NCBI GenBank assembly: GCA_022495995.1
Contig: JAFEMH010002579.1
Span: 62,001-126,000 of the forward strand
DNA length: 64,000 nucleotides
DNA from: Adenophora triphylla var. japonica
Taxonomy: Eukaryota; Streptophyta; Magnoliopsida; Asterales; Campanulaceae
Reading direction: 5' to 3'
Shown: piece after piece, positions 11,049 to 21,490 of the stretch
Layout of the letters: each line of letters opens with the position of its first letter
How positions within the stretch are numbered: position 1 is the stretch's first letter
Notes under the pieces: model-generated
The model's input: only the letters and a program-made list of their open reading frames with translations
What the model was told of the DNA's origin: nothing
Database searches by the model: none
Made by a program: the position numbers and the translations under genes

Positions 11049-13756
11049 CTACAGGGAAATGTTCGCCTGGGTCTGCTTGAGTTGAGTGAGAATCGGGTCC
11101 TCCCTTCCGGAACTTGTTTCTTCGGGCAGACCGGGTTGCGGTTCTGGCTCTGTTGCCTTTTTGGTGGCCTTGGGTGGTAGCACATGGATTTGACCAGATC
11201 GGGTCAGAACGTTGACGTCAGGCTTGGTCCCCTTTGAACAGGTTGTTTTGAGTTGAGCCATAGTCAGTGGAGGATTTTTCGAAGCACAGGGCCATATGTC
11301 CTCTCTAAATTCATTGACTGTTGATGTCTTCCCGGGGGATTCAGCAGCTTTTCGGATCCTGTCCCAGGATACTGGTTTAGGTGCCTCGCAGGGAGGGAGC
11401 CTATGGTTCACCGCAGTTGTTCGAACGTCAGTGCATAGCAGTGGTCGCTAGGACTGAACTGTGTCTTGTTGACCCTCCGGGGGAGGCTAGAGAGTTCTTG
11501 GTTCATGCGAACTGTTTCTCTGATCTCTTCACGATATACTGTGTTTTTCTCCTTCTTGCTGAGCAGCTCATGGCATTCTGGAGTTTAGATAAGCAGTAGT
11601 CATGGTTTTCTAACTTTCCTCCGCTTTTAGCCCAATTCTGCTCTCTTGCAGCTGAGCCTTCGTCGAGAGCTAGCGCTTGCATTTCTTCCCATGTTAGAAT
11701 AGCCAACGCTTCTTTGAACCTTATGCGGCAGTCTAGATAAACTTCCATCGGGGAGAGTTTTCTCTGTTGCTTTAACTGAGTGGCGGGTATGTCGAAAAGT
11801 GAGTACACGGCTTCCCGGACGTCTGCCATGTAACTGGCTTTTGTCCCAGTTGATCATTTCTGTAAACGAATGCTGTAGTCTGTGGAATCTCCCTGAGCAG
11901 TTGTTGGAGATGTATTTCCATCTTTCTCTTCTTTTTGAATAGACCTTCCTCCTTCAGTTGGCCTTTTAACTTGAGAACGGAAATGATCTGTTCCCATCCT
12001 CTCAGGACCCTTGGGATTCCGATTTTGTTGACTTCATGATCGACTTAAAAGAGAATAACTTCATCGCCTTTTTCGTCGCTTTCACAAAGGGCTTGCTTCT
12101 CTCGGGGAGATAAGCGCTTGTATTCCTCATGCTGCTGGGCTAGGTATTCCTTGTGCTGTGCCATTCCATCTCCTAGGTCGTTTGGACCGTTGACCGCCCT
12201 CCCTTGCCAGAGGGGGTTTGTTGAGAAGCGATGGTAATCCAGGAACTTGCCATGGGTAAAACCTTTGAGGTCGAATTGGTCTAGAGTGGCCTCTAGTTGT
12301 CTATCCAAAAATGCTTGTGACGCTTTAAGGGCTTGGTCCCTGTGAGTCTTCTGAGATTTGTTATCGTCCCAGAGGTGATTTTCTTGTGCAGCTAGTTCCA
12401 GGAGGGCTTTTCTTGCGAGAGCTAAGCAGTCTCCGCAGGTGCGCGCTGTCTGACTGGTGTCTAGAATGGTCATTACATCCAAATCTCTGAATGGCAGAAA
12501 CACTTGGATTACATTAACGAAGGAAGTCGTGCTCGGATATTCCATGCGGCCTTCTTTGATCTCGATCACCAAGAAGTTTGCCTATATCTGTTTGATCAAA
12601 TCGACGGGCGTGTTGAATTCTAAGATGCTGATGGTCTCGTGATCTCGTTCAAGAGCCAAATCTATCAGTGCCAGTAGCTTGCTGTCGGGATGTCTGAATT
12701 CGTGGCCGTGATGGTTGGGAGTAGGATTGAACTTGAGCATGTTAATGCCGAGGTGATCGTTCCTTTCTTCAGAAGCTTGATCTGTCTCGCTGGGAGCACT
12801 TTTGTAGATGTTCTCAGGGTGGCTACTCTTGCGTTCCCGAGGCTGATCTAACTTGTAGCAAGATGAGGAGTTTCGTCTCCTTTGTCAATGCCTTCGGCCT
12901 TGGCGGCGCTCTTGGCTGTGAGTTTGACTGATGGCACGAGCCTGTTGCCAATGGGGCTGATAACTGGAAATGATGATGACCCTTGAGCTCTCTTGGCAAG
13001 GGCCTCGTTTACCATGATTAGGAAATCTTCGAGGGTAAATTTTGTATCGCAGAATCTGACAATAAGAACTGGATCCTTGGTCTCGTCGGGATATCTAGAG
13101 AAGATGATGTTAACGAAGTTGTCGTCGGTTACATGATCAGAAGGATTCTTTGTCATGTCCACTATTTGCTTCCACTCGCCGAATAACTGTCTGTACTGGA
13201 CATTAAGTTTGACGATTTCCATGGTATTTGAGCCTTCATCATAGGTGACCTCATTGGAACTGGTGTCATCCCCGAATCTAAGCATGTGTATATAAGGATC
13301 TTCCTGCGGATCTGCCGCGTCTTCTACTTCGGAGAGTTCTGATTCGTTGTCGTCTGACGGTTCAACCCAGACCAAAGGACGTCTCGTGCCCCGTTACGAA
13401 GCTGGTACCGCTAGAAAAACTTCATGTCCACTGATTGAGCAGAGGGGCTCGGTGGGAAATTTCGTGTGTAAAATATCCCAGACGACTGCCATGCATTCTT
13501 CACGAGTGTGCCAGTGTCTGTTGACCTTTATTGTGAAGACTTCTTCGTCTGGTGTGTCCAGAGATTTTGCTCGAAGGATGCTGACGAACCTTCGATCAGA
13601 GATGGGGGGTTTGCGTCCCTTTATCATTGCGGTGTCCAAGGTTTCTTTCCATTCTGGATCCAAGTCTCGGAAACGACAGTTGAACTTGATGAATCTGACT
13701 ACTTCAGGATCTTCCTACTCGAGGGTGTTGACATAGTTAGCACCTCCGGACTCTGA
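11049..13756 (-). pseudogene. element A region between the two protease domains, with a repeated domain
   Basis: About 2.7 kb of broken coding sequence whose intact counterpart is best seen in C (46560-47720). Three related segments of about 85 residues can be recognised: 13663-13394 (DPEWKETLDTAM to TREECMAVV), about 13230-12960 (KLNVQYRQLFGEWKQIVDM to LEDFLIMVNEAL), and about 12640-12390 (MVIEIKEGRM to CLALARKALLELA). Then follow a charged part (LSPREKQALCESDEKGDEV) and a segment with VNEFREDIWPCASKNPPLTM and VLTRSGQIHVLPPKA. No known domain is recognised. Confidence 0.7.
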
Positions 13757-13903
13757 GAGATTCTGTTGAGATTTGCCCTGGTTGTCCTTTTGTCGGTTTG
13801 CAGGAGGTAGCCCCGGTGCATGGCTGCGGGCACGCTTAGTTGTGATTTCGGCTTCGATGCCTATGAGGAAACTGTCTCCTTTGATGACCTCGAGATCTCC
13901 TTG

Positions 13904-14400
13904 TCATTTTATGAACTTGACACACTGATGGAGAGTGGAGGCTATCGCTTTCATGTGGTGTAACCATGGGCGTCCCAGCAGAGCTGTAAATTCGGACGAA
14001 ATTTCCATCACGTGGAACTTTACTGGCACCATTTGGGTTTCGAACCAGAGCTCCAGAGTCACCGTTCCCAGGATGGGATGAGATGTGCTGTCGTATGCTT
14101 TGATAGTTTGGGCAGATGGGGTCATATGGCCTTCATCGATGCGTAAGGCTCACATCATGCTGAGGGGAAAGACGTTGACTGCTGATCTGTTGTCTACCAG
14201 AACTCCAGGGAGGGAGATAGTGTTGAACCGAACAGTGATGTGCAGAGCTTCATTGTGTCCTGAGGCCCCTTTTGGTAGGTCTTCGTCACAGAAGGTGAGC
14301 ATGTTGTCGTACAGTCTGGAATCGTAGATCTGATCTCTTTCTGGAGAGGGAGAGTCATCGAGACATCCATTTCCTGTCTTCCTCTTGAGAGGAAAAGGTT
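13904..14400 (-). pseudogene. element A protease-like domain 1, catalytic motif altered
   Basis: A second protease-fold segment about 3 kb upstream of protease 2: HNEALHITVRFNTISLPGVL, then VDNRSAVNVFPLSMM, KAYDSTSHPILGTVTLELWF, TALLGRPWLHHM and ASTLHQCVKFI. Every block lines up with protease 2, but the DGGS position reads DNRS (14183-14194). There is a break near 14140. C has the C-terminal part of the same domain at 48249-48374. It may be a duplicated domain kept as a structural part, or decayed. Confidence 0.8.
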
Positions 14401-14454
14401 TTGGTGGTGCCTCGGGATTGTGTTGAGGTTGCTTGTGGTGGTGGCCGCCCTTGG

Positions 14455-14967
14455 TCAGCACGTTGATTGAGTGCGAGTGCCAAGTTGACTTTGACTTTCC
14501 TTTGCCGGCACGTGCTCTGAAGTTGGGCAAGTTGAACCTTGGCTAATCCTGCGGAGGATTTGGCTTCTGGCTGGCAGTAAGGTTGCCAAGATTTGAGATA
14601 TTCTTGTGTCTTGAGGCCTGAGCTTTGGTGTCAGCAGGATATTTTGGCTTTCCCACCTGTGCATTACGAAGCTGTCTTTGCTTGAAGGAAGGGAAGACTT
14701 GCTGGAGTAGAGCACATAGTAGTTGAACTTCCCAAATGGCTCTCCGAGTGTACCCACATTGGTGTCTCCGGCTTTGTATCTTTCTTTCAATTTCTGCTGA
14801 GAAGACTGTTTCTTTTGCTTTCTAGGAGAATCGCCCCTGATCATGTCTTGGAACTCGTATTCGAGGTATTTGAAGCAGTCACATACATCATACCAGATGT
14901 GGACGTCTGATGAGGACTTGGCTGGAAGAGGCAGAGGAACTGGCTCTGCGGCAATCTTCTTTGGCAC
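14455..14967 (-). pseudogene. gag: element A gag-protease linker with HIWYD motif
   Basis: Contains VHIWYDVCDCFKYLEYEFQ, QQKLKERYKAGDTNVGTLGE and KFNYYVLY. The same string of motifs is found right after the start codon of the gag remnant in B (34564-34869), so this is an ancient conserved block shared by both families. The cysteines (CDC) are kept in both. Function unknown. The frame shifts near 14690. Confidence 0.75.
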
Positions 14968-14981
14968 CCACTCAATGGAGT

Positions 14982-15236
14982 TTACACTGTTGTTGTTCGG
15001 AAAAGGGTTTTCGACTGTATTAGGTCACGGGGACGCTCCAACTTTCCTTCTTCTATCAGATTCTGGATCTCATACCGTAACCCCAGGTAGTTGTCAGTTG
15101 TGTGCCCATGGTATTGGTGGAAGGTGCAGTACTTGCTTTTGTCGGCATTGGCTGCAGGATTCTTCGGTTTGTAGTTTTCAACAGGCTTGAGGAGGCCTTC
15201 TTTGTTTAGTCCTTCCAGCATTTTACTCAGAGGCAT
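14982..15236 (-). pseudogene. gag: element A gag nucleocapsid-like zinc knuckle
   Basis: The motif CTFHQYHGHTTDNYLGLRYE fits the plant gypsy Gag knuckle C-x2-H-x4-GH-x4-C, except that the final Cys is Tyr here. It precedes EIQNLIEEGKL, the usual helix. It would bind genomic RNA during packaging; the lost Cys suggests decay. Confidence 0.78.
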
Positions 15237-16493
15237 ATCCAGCTTGTCGAAGCGTATTGAAGGCTGCTTCTTGGGGGAGTCATTGCTTTACAGGGCTGGG
15301 TTTCTGTTGCTTGACTGATGTCCCTGATGGATGTAGTTGACAGAAGTATCTTTCCCTTTGTCGGGGGCCGGTGCAGGATTGAATGTAGTTGTTGATCTGT
15401 ATCTGTAAGACGGCACTGTAGCCAGCTTTTTTTTGAGATCTTTCTCGAACTGTGAGCCTGCATTGACCATGGCTCGGAGATCCGGGAAGAAGTGATGGCT
15501 GATGAGTGTTCTGATGGACGGCCTTAAGCAAGACATGAAGATCCGCATTTGTTCGTCTTTGGAGAGTGGCTCCATGATTTCGGAGAGTTTCCAACTCCAC
15601 CTTTTTTAGAATTCCCCCACGCTTTCGTCTGTTTTCTGCTCGGTGGTGATTAAGTCTTCACGACTTGTTTCCCATTTTAGGTTGGATCGGTACCGCTCTA
15701 GGAAGATGTTGCTGATCTGATCCCAGGTATGGCGATCTGCAGGCTTGACCCTTAGGAACCATCGTAATGCTGAACTCTTGAGAGTGTGCTGGAAATGGTC
15801 GGCCATTTGTTGGAGGGTTGCTCCTTTTATTCTCATGCCGAGAACGTAGGTGTCAACATGTGTCTGTGGGCATTCGGTCCTGTCAAATCTGTCCATTTCT
15901 GGCATTCTAAACTTGGCAGGGAGAGGTGTGACCATTCCCGGATCTGTAGATCTAAGCATTTCTTGCTTTGAGCTGCCCATGCTGGCTTTCAGGTCCTTCA
16001 TTTGTTCGACCATCCAGGCCAGCGTTGGGTCCAGTGGTGGACTTTGAGGCTCGGGGCCGGGTGCTGCTATTAGAGAAGCAGTAATTGAAGGTGGGAGGCT
16101 TGATATATGTGGATATATGGGGGCCTTTTCTGGGTTGTATCGGGGTTTCGTCCCGATGTTTTGAGGTTCATGTATAGGCAATGGGTTGAACCCAGGAGGA
16201 TACTGGAGGATATTGGTATCTGTTTGAGATGGCCCAGCATTGCGCTGGTTGTATTGAGTGATGGGGGTAGAACCGACTTGGCCGTATATGATGGGGGTGC
16301 CTTGAGAGGTGGCAATATGAAGCCTCGGTCGGCTGTTTCCTTGATTTGAAGGATTCCCGTAGTTTGACGGGGGAGGAACCTGGTTGAAGGTTTGAGGAGC
16401 TGATCGGGGAGGATCGTCGTCCTCGATTAGAATGAAAGTACCGTCTGGTTGGGGGATAGCTGCTATACCCCGTTCATTCAGAAGATGTACCAC
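15237..16493 (-). pseudogene. gag: element A gag core (Retrotrans_gag-like)
   Basis: A 295-codon frame (16493-15606) has a Pro-rich N-terminal part (PPRSAPQTFNQVPPPSNYGN), then the capsid-like core: MPEMDRFDRTECPQTHVDTY, LQQMADHFQHTLKSSALRWF, TWDQISNIFLERYRSNLKWE, DESVGEF. A stop ends it at 15606. The next segment continues in another frame with MEPLSKDEQMRIFMSCLRPS and SHHFFPDLRAMVNAGSQFE. This is a normal plant gypsy Gag arrangement, broken by at least one stop and one frameshift. Confidence 0.92.
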
Positions 16494-16498
16494 AAAAT

Positions 16499-16813
16499 TT
16501 AGCTGATTCTCTTTCTGTTTCTTGTGAACCTCAAAGGCCCGGATGGTTCTTCCAGTGTCATATCTGTTACCGATGGCGGGGTTCCGTTCCCGTCACGATT
16601 TCTCGGTGATTCTGACATGTTGGAGAGTCTGGCTGAAGGAACTGATGGAACCGAAGAACTGTCAGATACGGCCATAACTGTAATTCTGGCGAGGCGCTGA
16701 CCCAGAATTCTGAACCACTCTTTGTTCGTTGCAGGGAATGAAAGGCAGGGCTTAGGTTTCGGAAAGGGTATTTGGCTCAGGGTTTTTGGGCTTGCGCAAC
16801 GTGCAGTTACCAC
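16499..16813 (-). pseudogene. gag: element A gag N-terminal end / start region
   Basis: A short frame with NKEWFRILGQRLARITVMAV, then SPRNRDGNGTPPSVTDMTLE. The true start could be the ATG of MAVSDSSS or that of MSESPRNRD; neither is decided by the sequence. It is separated from the gag core by one stop. A related start region is seen in B and B2 (GQRLVS.EFSDSSP). Confidence 0.6.
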
Positions 16814-17725
16814 TTAATATTTACTTAAAACGCGTTTTCTCAGAGTCCTAATTGGTTGGAAAAGATTTCTCTTCTTTTTCGCAACTAACCTAAGGCTTGA
16901 ATCAGTGGATCTCGGCACTACGTTTATAAGCCCCTCGTTTTTCACTTGTAAATCGTCTTCCCGGGACAGACAATCCAGAGCAAGGGTCCTATAAGGCAAG
17001 CGAGTTCCACCGACAAAGGGAAAAGTGAACTTAAGGCTAGCTGGTCATGTAAACGTTCAACGTATGTGACATGCGGGTCACGGTCGAAGTCAACATCCTT
17101 AAGTTAAGGCAGAAAAGCTAAGACTTCGGGTCGAGAACGACCTTTGATCTCAACTTTTAAGTTTGACTTGTGAGGGAGATCAGCGTAAAAGCATACACTT
17201 AGGCTTTTTGACACGAACTAAGCCAAAAACCAACCAAGGTCTTGGACGAAGTGTGACACAAAGAGTGCATGGATTACACAGGCTAGGATGGGCTATTTGG
17301 GATGACCCCGTGCGCGCTCGAAGGGCGTAGGAAGACCAATCAAGCTGCAGCTGAACGGTCACCCTAGGTTGAGGGTTGTAGTGTGCAGTGTACCGAGGCA
17401 GCAAGTGCGCGTAGCGTGCGGTGTACCGAGGCAGCAGTGCTAGTAGTGTGCGGTCACTAAATTCTTTTTTCTGAGTAAAATAGAAATTTTCATAATGAGT
17501 CTTAAAGAATTTTTGCGCAATTCAAAATATGGCACATAAATCAAATATGAACGGAAATGCACGAACATGTTATGATTTTGAAAGAGATGAAAATGCAACA
17601 TCTTTTTTTTTAAAACAGCTCGATGTTTTGAAAACACACACGCACACCAAAACGAGGAAGGGTAAACGAACGTTTGACCAACAGAATGTTTTTAAAACGA
17701 CGGAGTTTTGAAAAAACATGTTAGG
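16814..17725 (-). other. element A untranslated leader
   Basis: No supported coding frame. It contains a block conserved with the leaders of B (35090-35280) and B2 (63770-63970): the run CGCAACTA, then TATAAGCCCCTCGT, then AGGGTCCTATA. Conservation between families in a noncoding leader suggests an RNA function such as packaging or dimerisation. Confidence 0.65.
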
Positions 17726-17743
17726 TCCCCAGCGGAGTCGCCA
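17726..17743 (-). other. element A primer-binding site
   Basis: The minus strand reads TGGCGACTCCGCTGGGGA just inside the LTR. The PBS of B is the same 18-mer with one change (TGGCGACTCTGCTGGGGA). This type is found in Ogre/Tat elements, where it is attributed to tRNA-Arg; I could not check the tRNA match. Confidence 0.85.
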
Positions 17744-18210
17744 ACTAAAATTACTCGGATCTTGCGCAAAACGCGGTGAGCGGCTTTCGCAACTTGGGCC
17801 TCACTGAAAAGAGAGAGTCGCCACGCCGTTTTATATTATGAGTCTAAACTTTGAAAAAGTCTGGTTTGAAAAGGAGGTCGTTTTGATTGGTAGCCAAAAC
17901 TTAGGAAAAGGCTTTGAAAAATGGGTTGTTTTGATTGGTTGCCAAAACTTAGTAAAAGGGCAAAAAAAAAGGGGTCGTTTTGATTGGTAGCCAAAACTTA
18001 GGAAAAGGCTTTGAAAAAGGGTCATTTTAATTGGTAGCCAAAACTTGAAAAAAGCTTTTTTTTTTTTACCAGAGATTGTTAGGTTTGGAGGTCACGTTAC
18101 GTTTCGGGAAGAGTATATTGTGATCACCCGAAATGCCTCGTATGACGAGTCTTTCTACCTTTCTCGAAAAGTGTGCGTGTGTATGTGTGTTTGTGTTGCT
18201 TTTGAAAAGG

Positions 18211-18600
18211 AGCTTGAATGACAAGTTTTAATCTTGGTTTGAATGACAAACGTTGATTGTGGTAAAAACGAGCGTTTGAATGACAAACGTCGGTTTTGAG
18301 TTTGAAAAGGAGTTCGAATGACGAACTGGAATCTTTAGTTTGAATGACAAACGTTGATTTTGAGTTTGAAATGAGCGTTTGAATGACAAACGTCGATTTT
18401 AAGTTTGAAATGAGCGTTTGAATGACAAACGTCGATTTTAAGTTTGAAATGAGCGTTTGATTGACAAACGTCGATTTTGAGTTTGAAAAGAGCGTTTGAA
18501 TGATAAACGTCGATTTTGACTTTGAAATGAGCGTTTGAATGACAAACGTCGATTTTGAGGGGTTTTGAAAAGGAGTTTGAATGACGAACTTCAGTTTTGA
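18211..18600. repeat. 39-bp tandem repeats in element A LTR
   Basis: Units start at 18373, 18412, 18451, 18490 and 18529, exactly 39 bp apart, each beginning GAGCGTTTGAATGACAAACG. More divergent units extend the array leftwards to about 18211. Each unit holds the inverted repeat CGTTTGAATGACAAACG, so each can form a short hairpin. The array lies downstream of the inferred start site, in transcribed LTR sequence. Confidence 0.88.
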
Positions 18601-18651
18601 ACCGGGCATTACGATGTTACAATTTTATGAAAAAGGTAATAAATGAGATGC

Positions 18652-18935
18652 GATCAATGAGTCATTTTGTGACTCGGACATTTGTAAGTAAATACTATCA
18701 ACAAACCAAACAGCTTGGAATGTAAATGACTGTATTGAAAATGCGGTATCAACGGATCGAACGATCCGGACGGTAAAAATGCGATCAACGAGCCAAACGG
18801 CTCGGATTTGTAAAGGTGCGTAAAGTAAATAGCAATATCGACGGATCAAACGATCCGGACTTGTAAATGACAATCACGAACCAAACGGTTCGGACGGTAA
18901 AAATGCAAATCAACGAATCGAACGATCCGGACGGT
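18652..18935. repeat. array of hairpins with changing but complementary stems
   Basis: Successive units read CGGATC-gaac-GATCCG, CGAGCC-aaac-GGCTCG, CGGATC-aaac-GATCCG, CGAACC-aaac-GGTTCG and CGAATC-gaac-GATCCG, most followed by GGAC and a GTAAA run. Four of five 6-bp stems are perfect, although their sequences differ. An outlying unit near 18657 has GAGTC/GACTC. The array is in the transcribed part of the LTR. Confidence 0.85.
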
Positions 18936-19368
18936 AAATGACAGAACGTAAAAACGGGACTTGAACGTCGTTTTAACCCGAAATTACTTCTCTTATGGGA
19001 GAGAAGATGATTAGGGACTAAAACGTATCAAGTTCCGTAGACGGCATTACGTCTACATTTTGAGAATTTCGACCAGATCGAAAATAGCGTATGATGCGTA
19101 AATCGAGACAGAAACGAAGTTTAGAGAGAGAGAAAGTATTACCAATAGCAAGGTATTGACTCTTTGGCTCAAAAAGGCATATACGAGATATGATTTAGTG
19201 TTTGGGAGGTGTTTCAGAAGTGTTTGGCTCGTGTTTGGTCGGAAAACGTGGTTTTCATGCAAATCGAGGCGTTTCCGGGGCTCGAGAAGGGGTTTGGTTG
19301 GCTGGAACCGTGGGATATTGATGAGAGGTAATATTTTTTTTTACCCTTTTACTGAATGACAGCCTCTG

Positions 19369-19376
19369 TATTTATA
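19369..19376 (-). promoter_or_regulatory. TATA box of element A LTR promoter
   Basis: The minus strand reads CCTATAAATACAGAGG. The palindrome GGCCGGACGGCC lies 22 bp upstream. Confidence 0.65.
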
Positions 19377-19397
19377 GGAGGTAAAATTGAATAACAG

Positions 19398-19501
19398 GCC
19401 GGACGGCCTTTCCTTCAATTTGGGGGAGTTTTTGGGTATTTTGGAAACTGCAGGGGCTTGATGAGGATTCTGGCTTTTCATGAAGAACAGGTCGGATGGC
19501 C
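19398..19501. promoter_or_regulatory. family-1 CG-rich palindromes upstream of the LTR TATA box
   Basis: AACAGGCCGGACGGCCT at about 19394-19410 and a decayed copy AACAGGTCGGATGGCCT at about 19486-19502. Each is followed by a pyrimidine run and TTCAATTT. The differences in the second copy are C-to-T and G-to-A type, as expected from loss of methylated CpG. The same motif with the same TTCAATTT-type flank stands before antisense gene 2 of element C (39952-39963). Confidence 0.75.
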
Positions 19502-19905
19502 TATCTTTCAATTTCATGGGTATTTTGGTCTTTTCACCCTTGAATTTGATTGATGTTGATTTGGGAAGCAATGCAAGTGTGCCACGTGTCCCTGTGAGTC
19601 ACCAAGGTAGCGTTTTTTGTCGCGTTAATCCCGGTTTTGACTTTTTTCTAAATAACTGTCTGAGAAAATGTTCGGAATAGCCCCGGAAAGTCCCGAAAAT
19701 TGCGTATTTCGAGGAAAGTGGTACTTTTACGTGTGATAACGTGTGTTGAGTACACTTTGAAACTTTGATGCACGGGGCAGTCCTGGGAATTCTCTTGGAC
19801 TCGGAAAGGGGGAGTTAACGGACTCCGGTTAACTCGGAAAGGGCAAGTTAACGGATTCCGATTAACTTTTAACGTATTGTAACGATCCGGATTTGGGTAC
19901 TTACA

Positions 19906-20655
19906 ACTCCGGGATCGGATCCCATGGTTCCTAGGGATCCTCCTGTCTTCATGCTGCAGCCATTGCTTATGGACATGGATGAGTTGCACCGGTGTAGGCT
20001 AGGAATGCCTTTTGCTGAGAATGTCCTCGAGGTTGCTGAATATGACATCTTCTGAAGGATGAGGTTGATGAGCCCGTAAGTGATGGCTAGAGAGGGGGAA
20101 TATCCTTCACATCCCAGAGATCCTCCTGTCCCCCGCACTCGCTTCGCGTATGAGGGTGTTGGTGGTTCCCGCAGGCGGTTGATGGTTCCAATTCCTGAGC
20201 AGGCGAGACCTCGATATCGAGTCGATCCCGGCGCTACTGTGAGTATCTTGTTGATTTCATGTACTGTACTCACTTTCTTCATATGTGCATCTGTGCTGTT
20301 CTTTCCGTCATTTGATCACTTCCCTGATTTGCAGGTTTCAGGACATACCCATGATTTGACTGTCAGACGTCTCAAGGGGGTGACAGGTTTCGTCCAGCGG
20401 CTTCTTGACTACCTACGGTGCGGTTCCAGGAGAAGTGCGGCTGTTCATGAGCCTATGCCCTCCAGGTCGTCAGTTGCTAGGGACACGTCTGCTTCCACGG
20501 CTGGCGGGACAGATGCGGAGCAGAGCTTTAGTCGGTCTCCTGATTGGCAGGGTGAGACTTCAGGATCGCAGGCCCGTCATTCTTCGTATTCGGGATTCGA
20601 GCATGGGGGACCTTCGGAAACACAGGCGCAGGGCCAGTTCTTCATTTTGGCATGA
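19906..20655 (+). pseudogene. duplicated exons 3-4 of a family-1 PMD-like antisense gene
   Basis: From about 19934 this matches 38720-39440 closely: exon 3 (PVFMLQPLLMDMDELHRC-like), donor GTGAGT at 20239, a 95-bp intron ending TTGCAG, and exon 4 from 20334 (VSGHTHDLTVRRLKGV, ending SSYSGFEHGGPSETQAQ). The first 28 bp (19906-19933) do not match. It stands upstream of exon 1 of C's own gene, an out-of-order duplicate from a rearrangement or a second element. A stop at 20056-20058 (TGA) breaks exon 3. Confidence 0.75.
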
Positions 20656-20968
20656 TTTAAGTCAGTCGTCGAGCAGAAGGAAAGAAGAACAGAAAATTGT
20701 TCTTTGCCCGGGAGAAAAGAGAGAAAAATCTTGCCATTTTCTCGATTCTTTATTGAAACTTCGAAAGATTAAAGCTATAGAAGGTAGATTAGGACGATGG
20801 GTTGCCATAGGAGAACCAATAATGAGAGGAAGAAGCTCAAGAGGACAGTGCAAGCGTCCGAGCTTCCTTTGGATCCATCCGAGTTTTACAAAGCTCGGGA
20901 TAATCACAAATCCAAGGAGGGGATTGCGAGGAAGGTAAGCATTCTTGAATTTCTTTTGAATGTTCTTT

Positions 20969-21094
20969 GAATTTTGAATTTTGAATTTTGAATTTTGAAT
21001 TTTGAATTTTGAATTTTGAATTTTGAATTTTGAATTTTGAATTTTGAATTTTGAATTTTGAATTTTGAATTTTGAATTTTGAATTTTGAATTAG
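20969..21094. repeat. (GAATTTT)n minisatellite in intron 1 of element C antisense gene 1
   Basis: About 18 nearly perfect copies of a 7-bp unit. It starts inside GTTCTTTGAATTTT, a sequence already present near the splice donor, so it probably grew by slippage. Confidence 0.95.
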
Positions 21095-21342
21095 GGTTCT
21101 TGTTGCCCGATTTGGGGCTTTTGATCTTGTTATGCACCTTTGTTGAAATTGATTTTTTTTTGATGCAATTGAGGGTATGGGTAGACAATGTAGAAAATTT
21201 GGTAAAGAAATTCCATGTCTAAGTACGTTTTCCAAATTTAAAGTGTGTTAATTTGGGACGGAGATTTTGAAATGATTTTCGAACTGAGACGATTTTTTTT
21301 TTGAAATGATTCCGAACTGAAGCGGAAATTTTGAAATGTGAA

Positions 21343-21490
21343 CCGTAAATATTCCGAAATGAAATGGAAATATTTTTAGGAAGTGAACCGTTAATACTCC
21401 GAAATGGGACGGAAATATTTTTAGGAAATGAACCGTTAATACTCCAAAATGGGACGAAAATATTTTTAGGAAATGGACCGTACTGAAACG
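21343..21490. repeat. 45-bp tandem repeats in intron 1 of element C antisense gene 1
   Basis: Units start at CCG 21343, 21388, 21433 and 21478, each 45 bp apart, containing GGAAATATTTTTAGGAA. Less regular relatives (GAACTGA.ACG) flank them from 21270 to 21530. Confidence 0.85.

Larger units (their letters stand above)
6299..19905 (-). mobile_element. element A: Tat-lineage Ty3/gypsy retrotransposon, 5' two-thirds
   Basis: Minus strand, from the integrase interrupted by the copia insertion to the outer end of the 5' LTR. Order in coding direction: LTR, PBS, leader, gag, protease-like domain 1, repeated-domain region, protease 2, G-patch-like segment, linker, RT, RNase H, second RNase H, integrase. 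The rest of integrase, any antisense genes and the 3' LTR should lie left of position 1. Domain sequences are close to those of element C, so A and C are one family (family 1). All genes are broken. Confidence 0.85.
17746..19905 (-). repeat. element A 5' LTR (about 2160 bp)
   Basis: On the minus strand it starts TGTAAGTACCC at 19905, the same start as the LTRs of B and B2, and runs to the PBS. The inner end reads TTTTA instead of the expected CA, so the exact inner boundary is uncertain by a few bases. It contains a TATA box (19369-19376), family-1 palindromes (19398 and 19490), a hairpin array (18652-18935), 39-bp repeats and, at about 17860-18055, four imperfect repeats built on GATTGGTAGCCAAAACTTAG. 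The outer flank ACTCC (19906-19910) is the predicted target duplication. Confidence 0.8.

Noticed and set aside
17180..17404. Small minus-strand frame in the leader of element A
   Set aside because: No similarity to the B or B2 leader frames and no conserved motif; the leader is not protein-coding in related copies.
18652..18935. tRNA or tRNA-like genes in the hairpin array
   Set aside because: The minus strand shows GTTCGA-like loops, but no acceptor stem, D-arm or A/B box spacing is present.
20837..21235. Minus-strand frames encoding a repeated NSKFKIQ peptide
   Set aside because: Pure translation of the (GAATTTT)n minisatellite; any frame of a 7-bp repeat without stops gives this.
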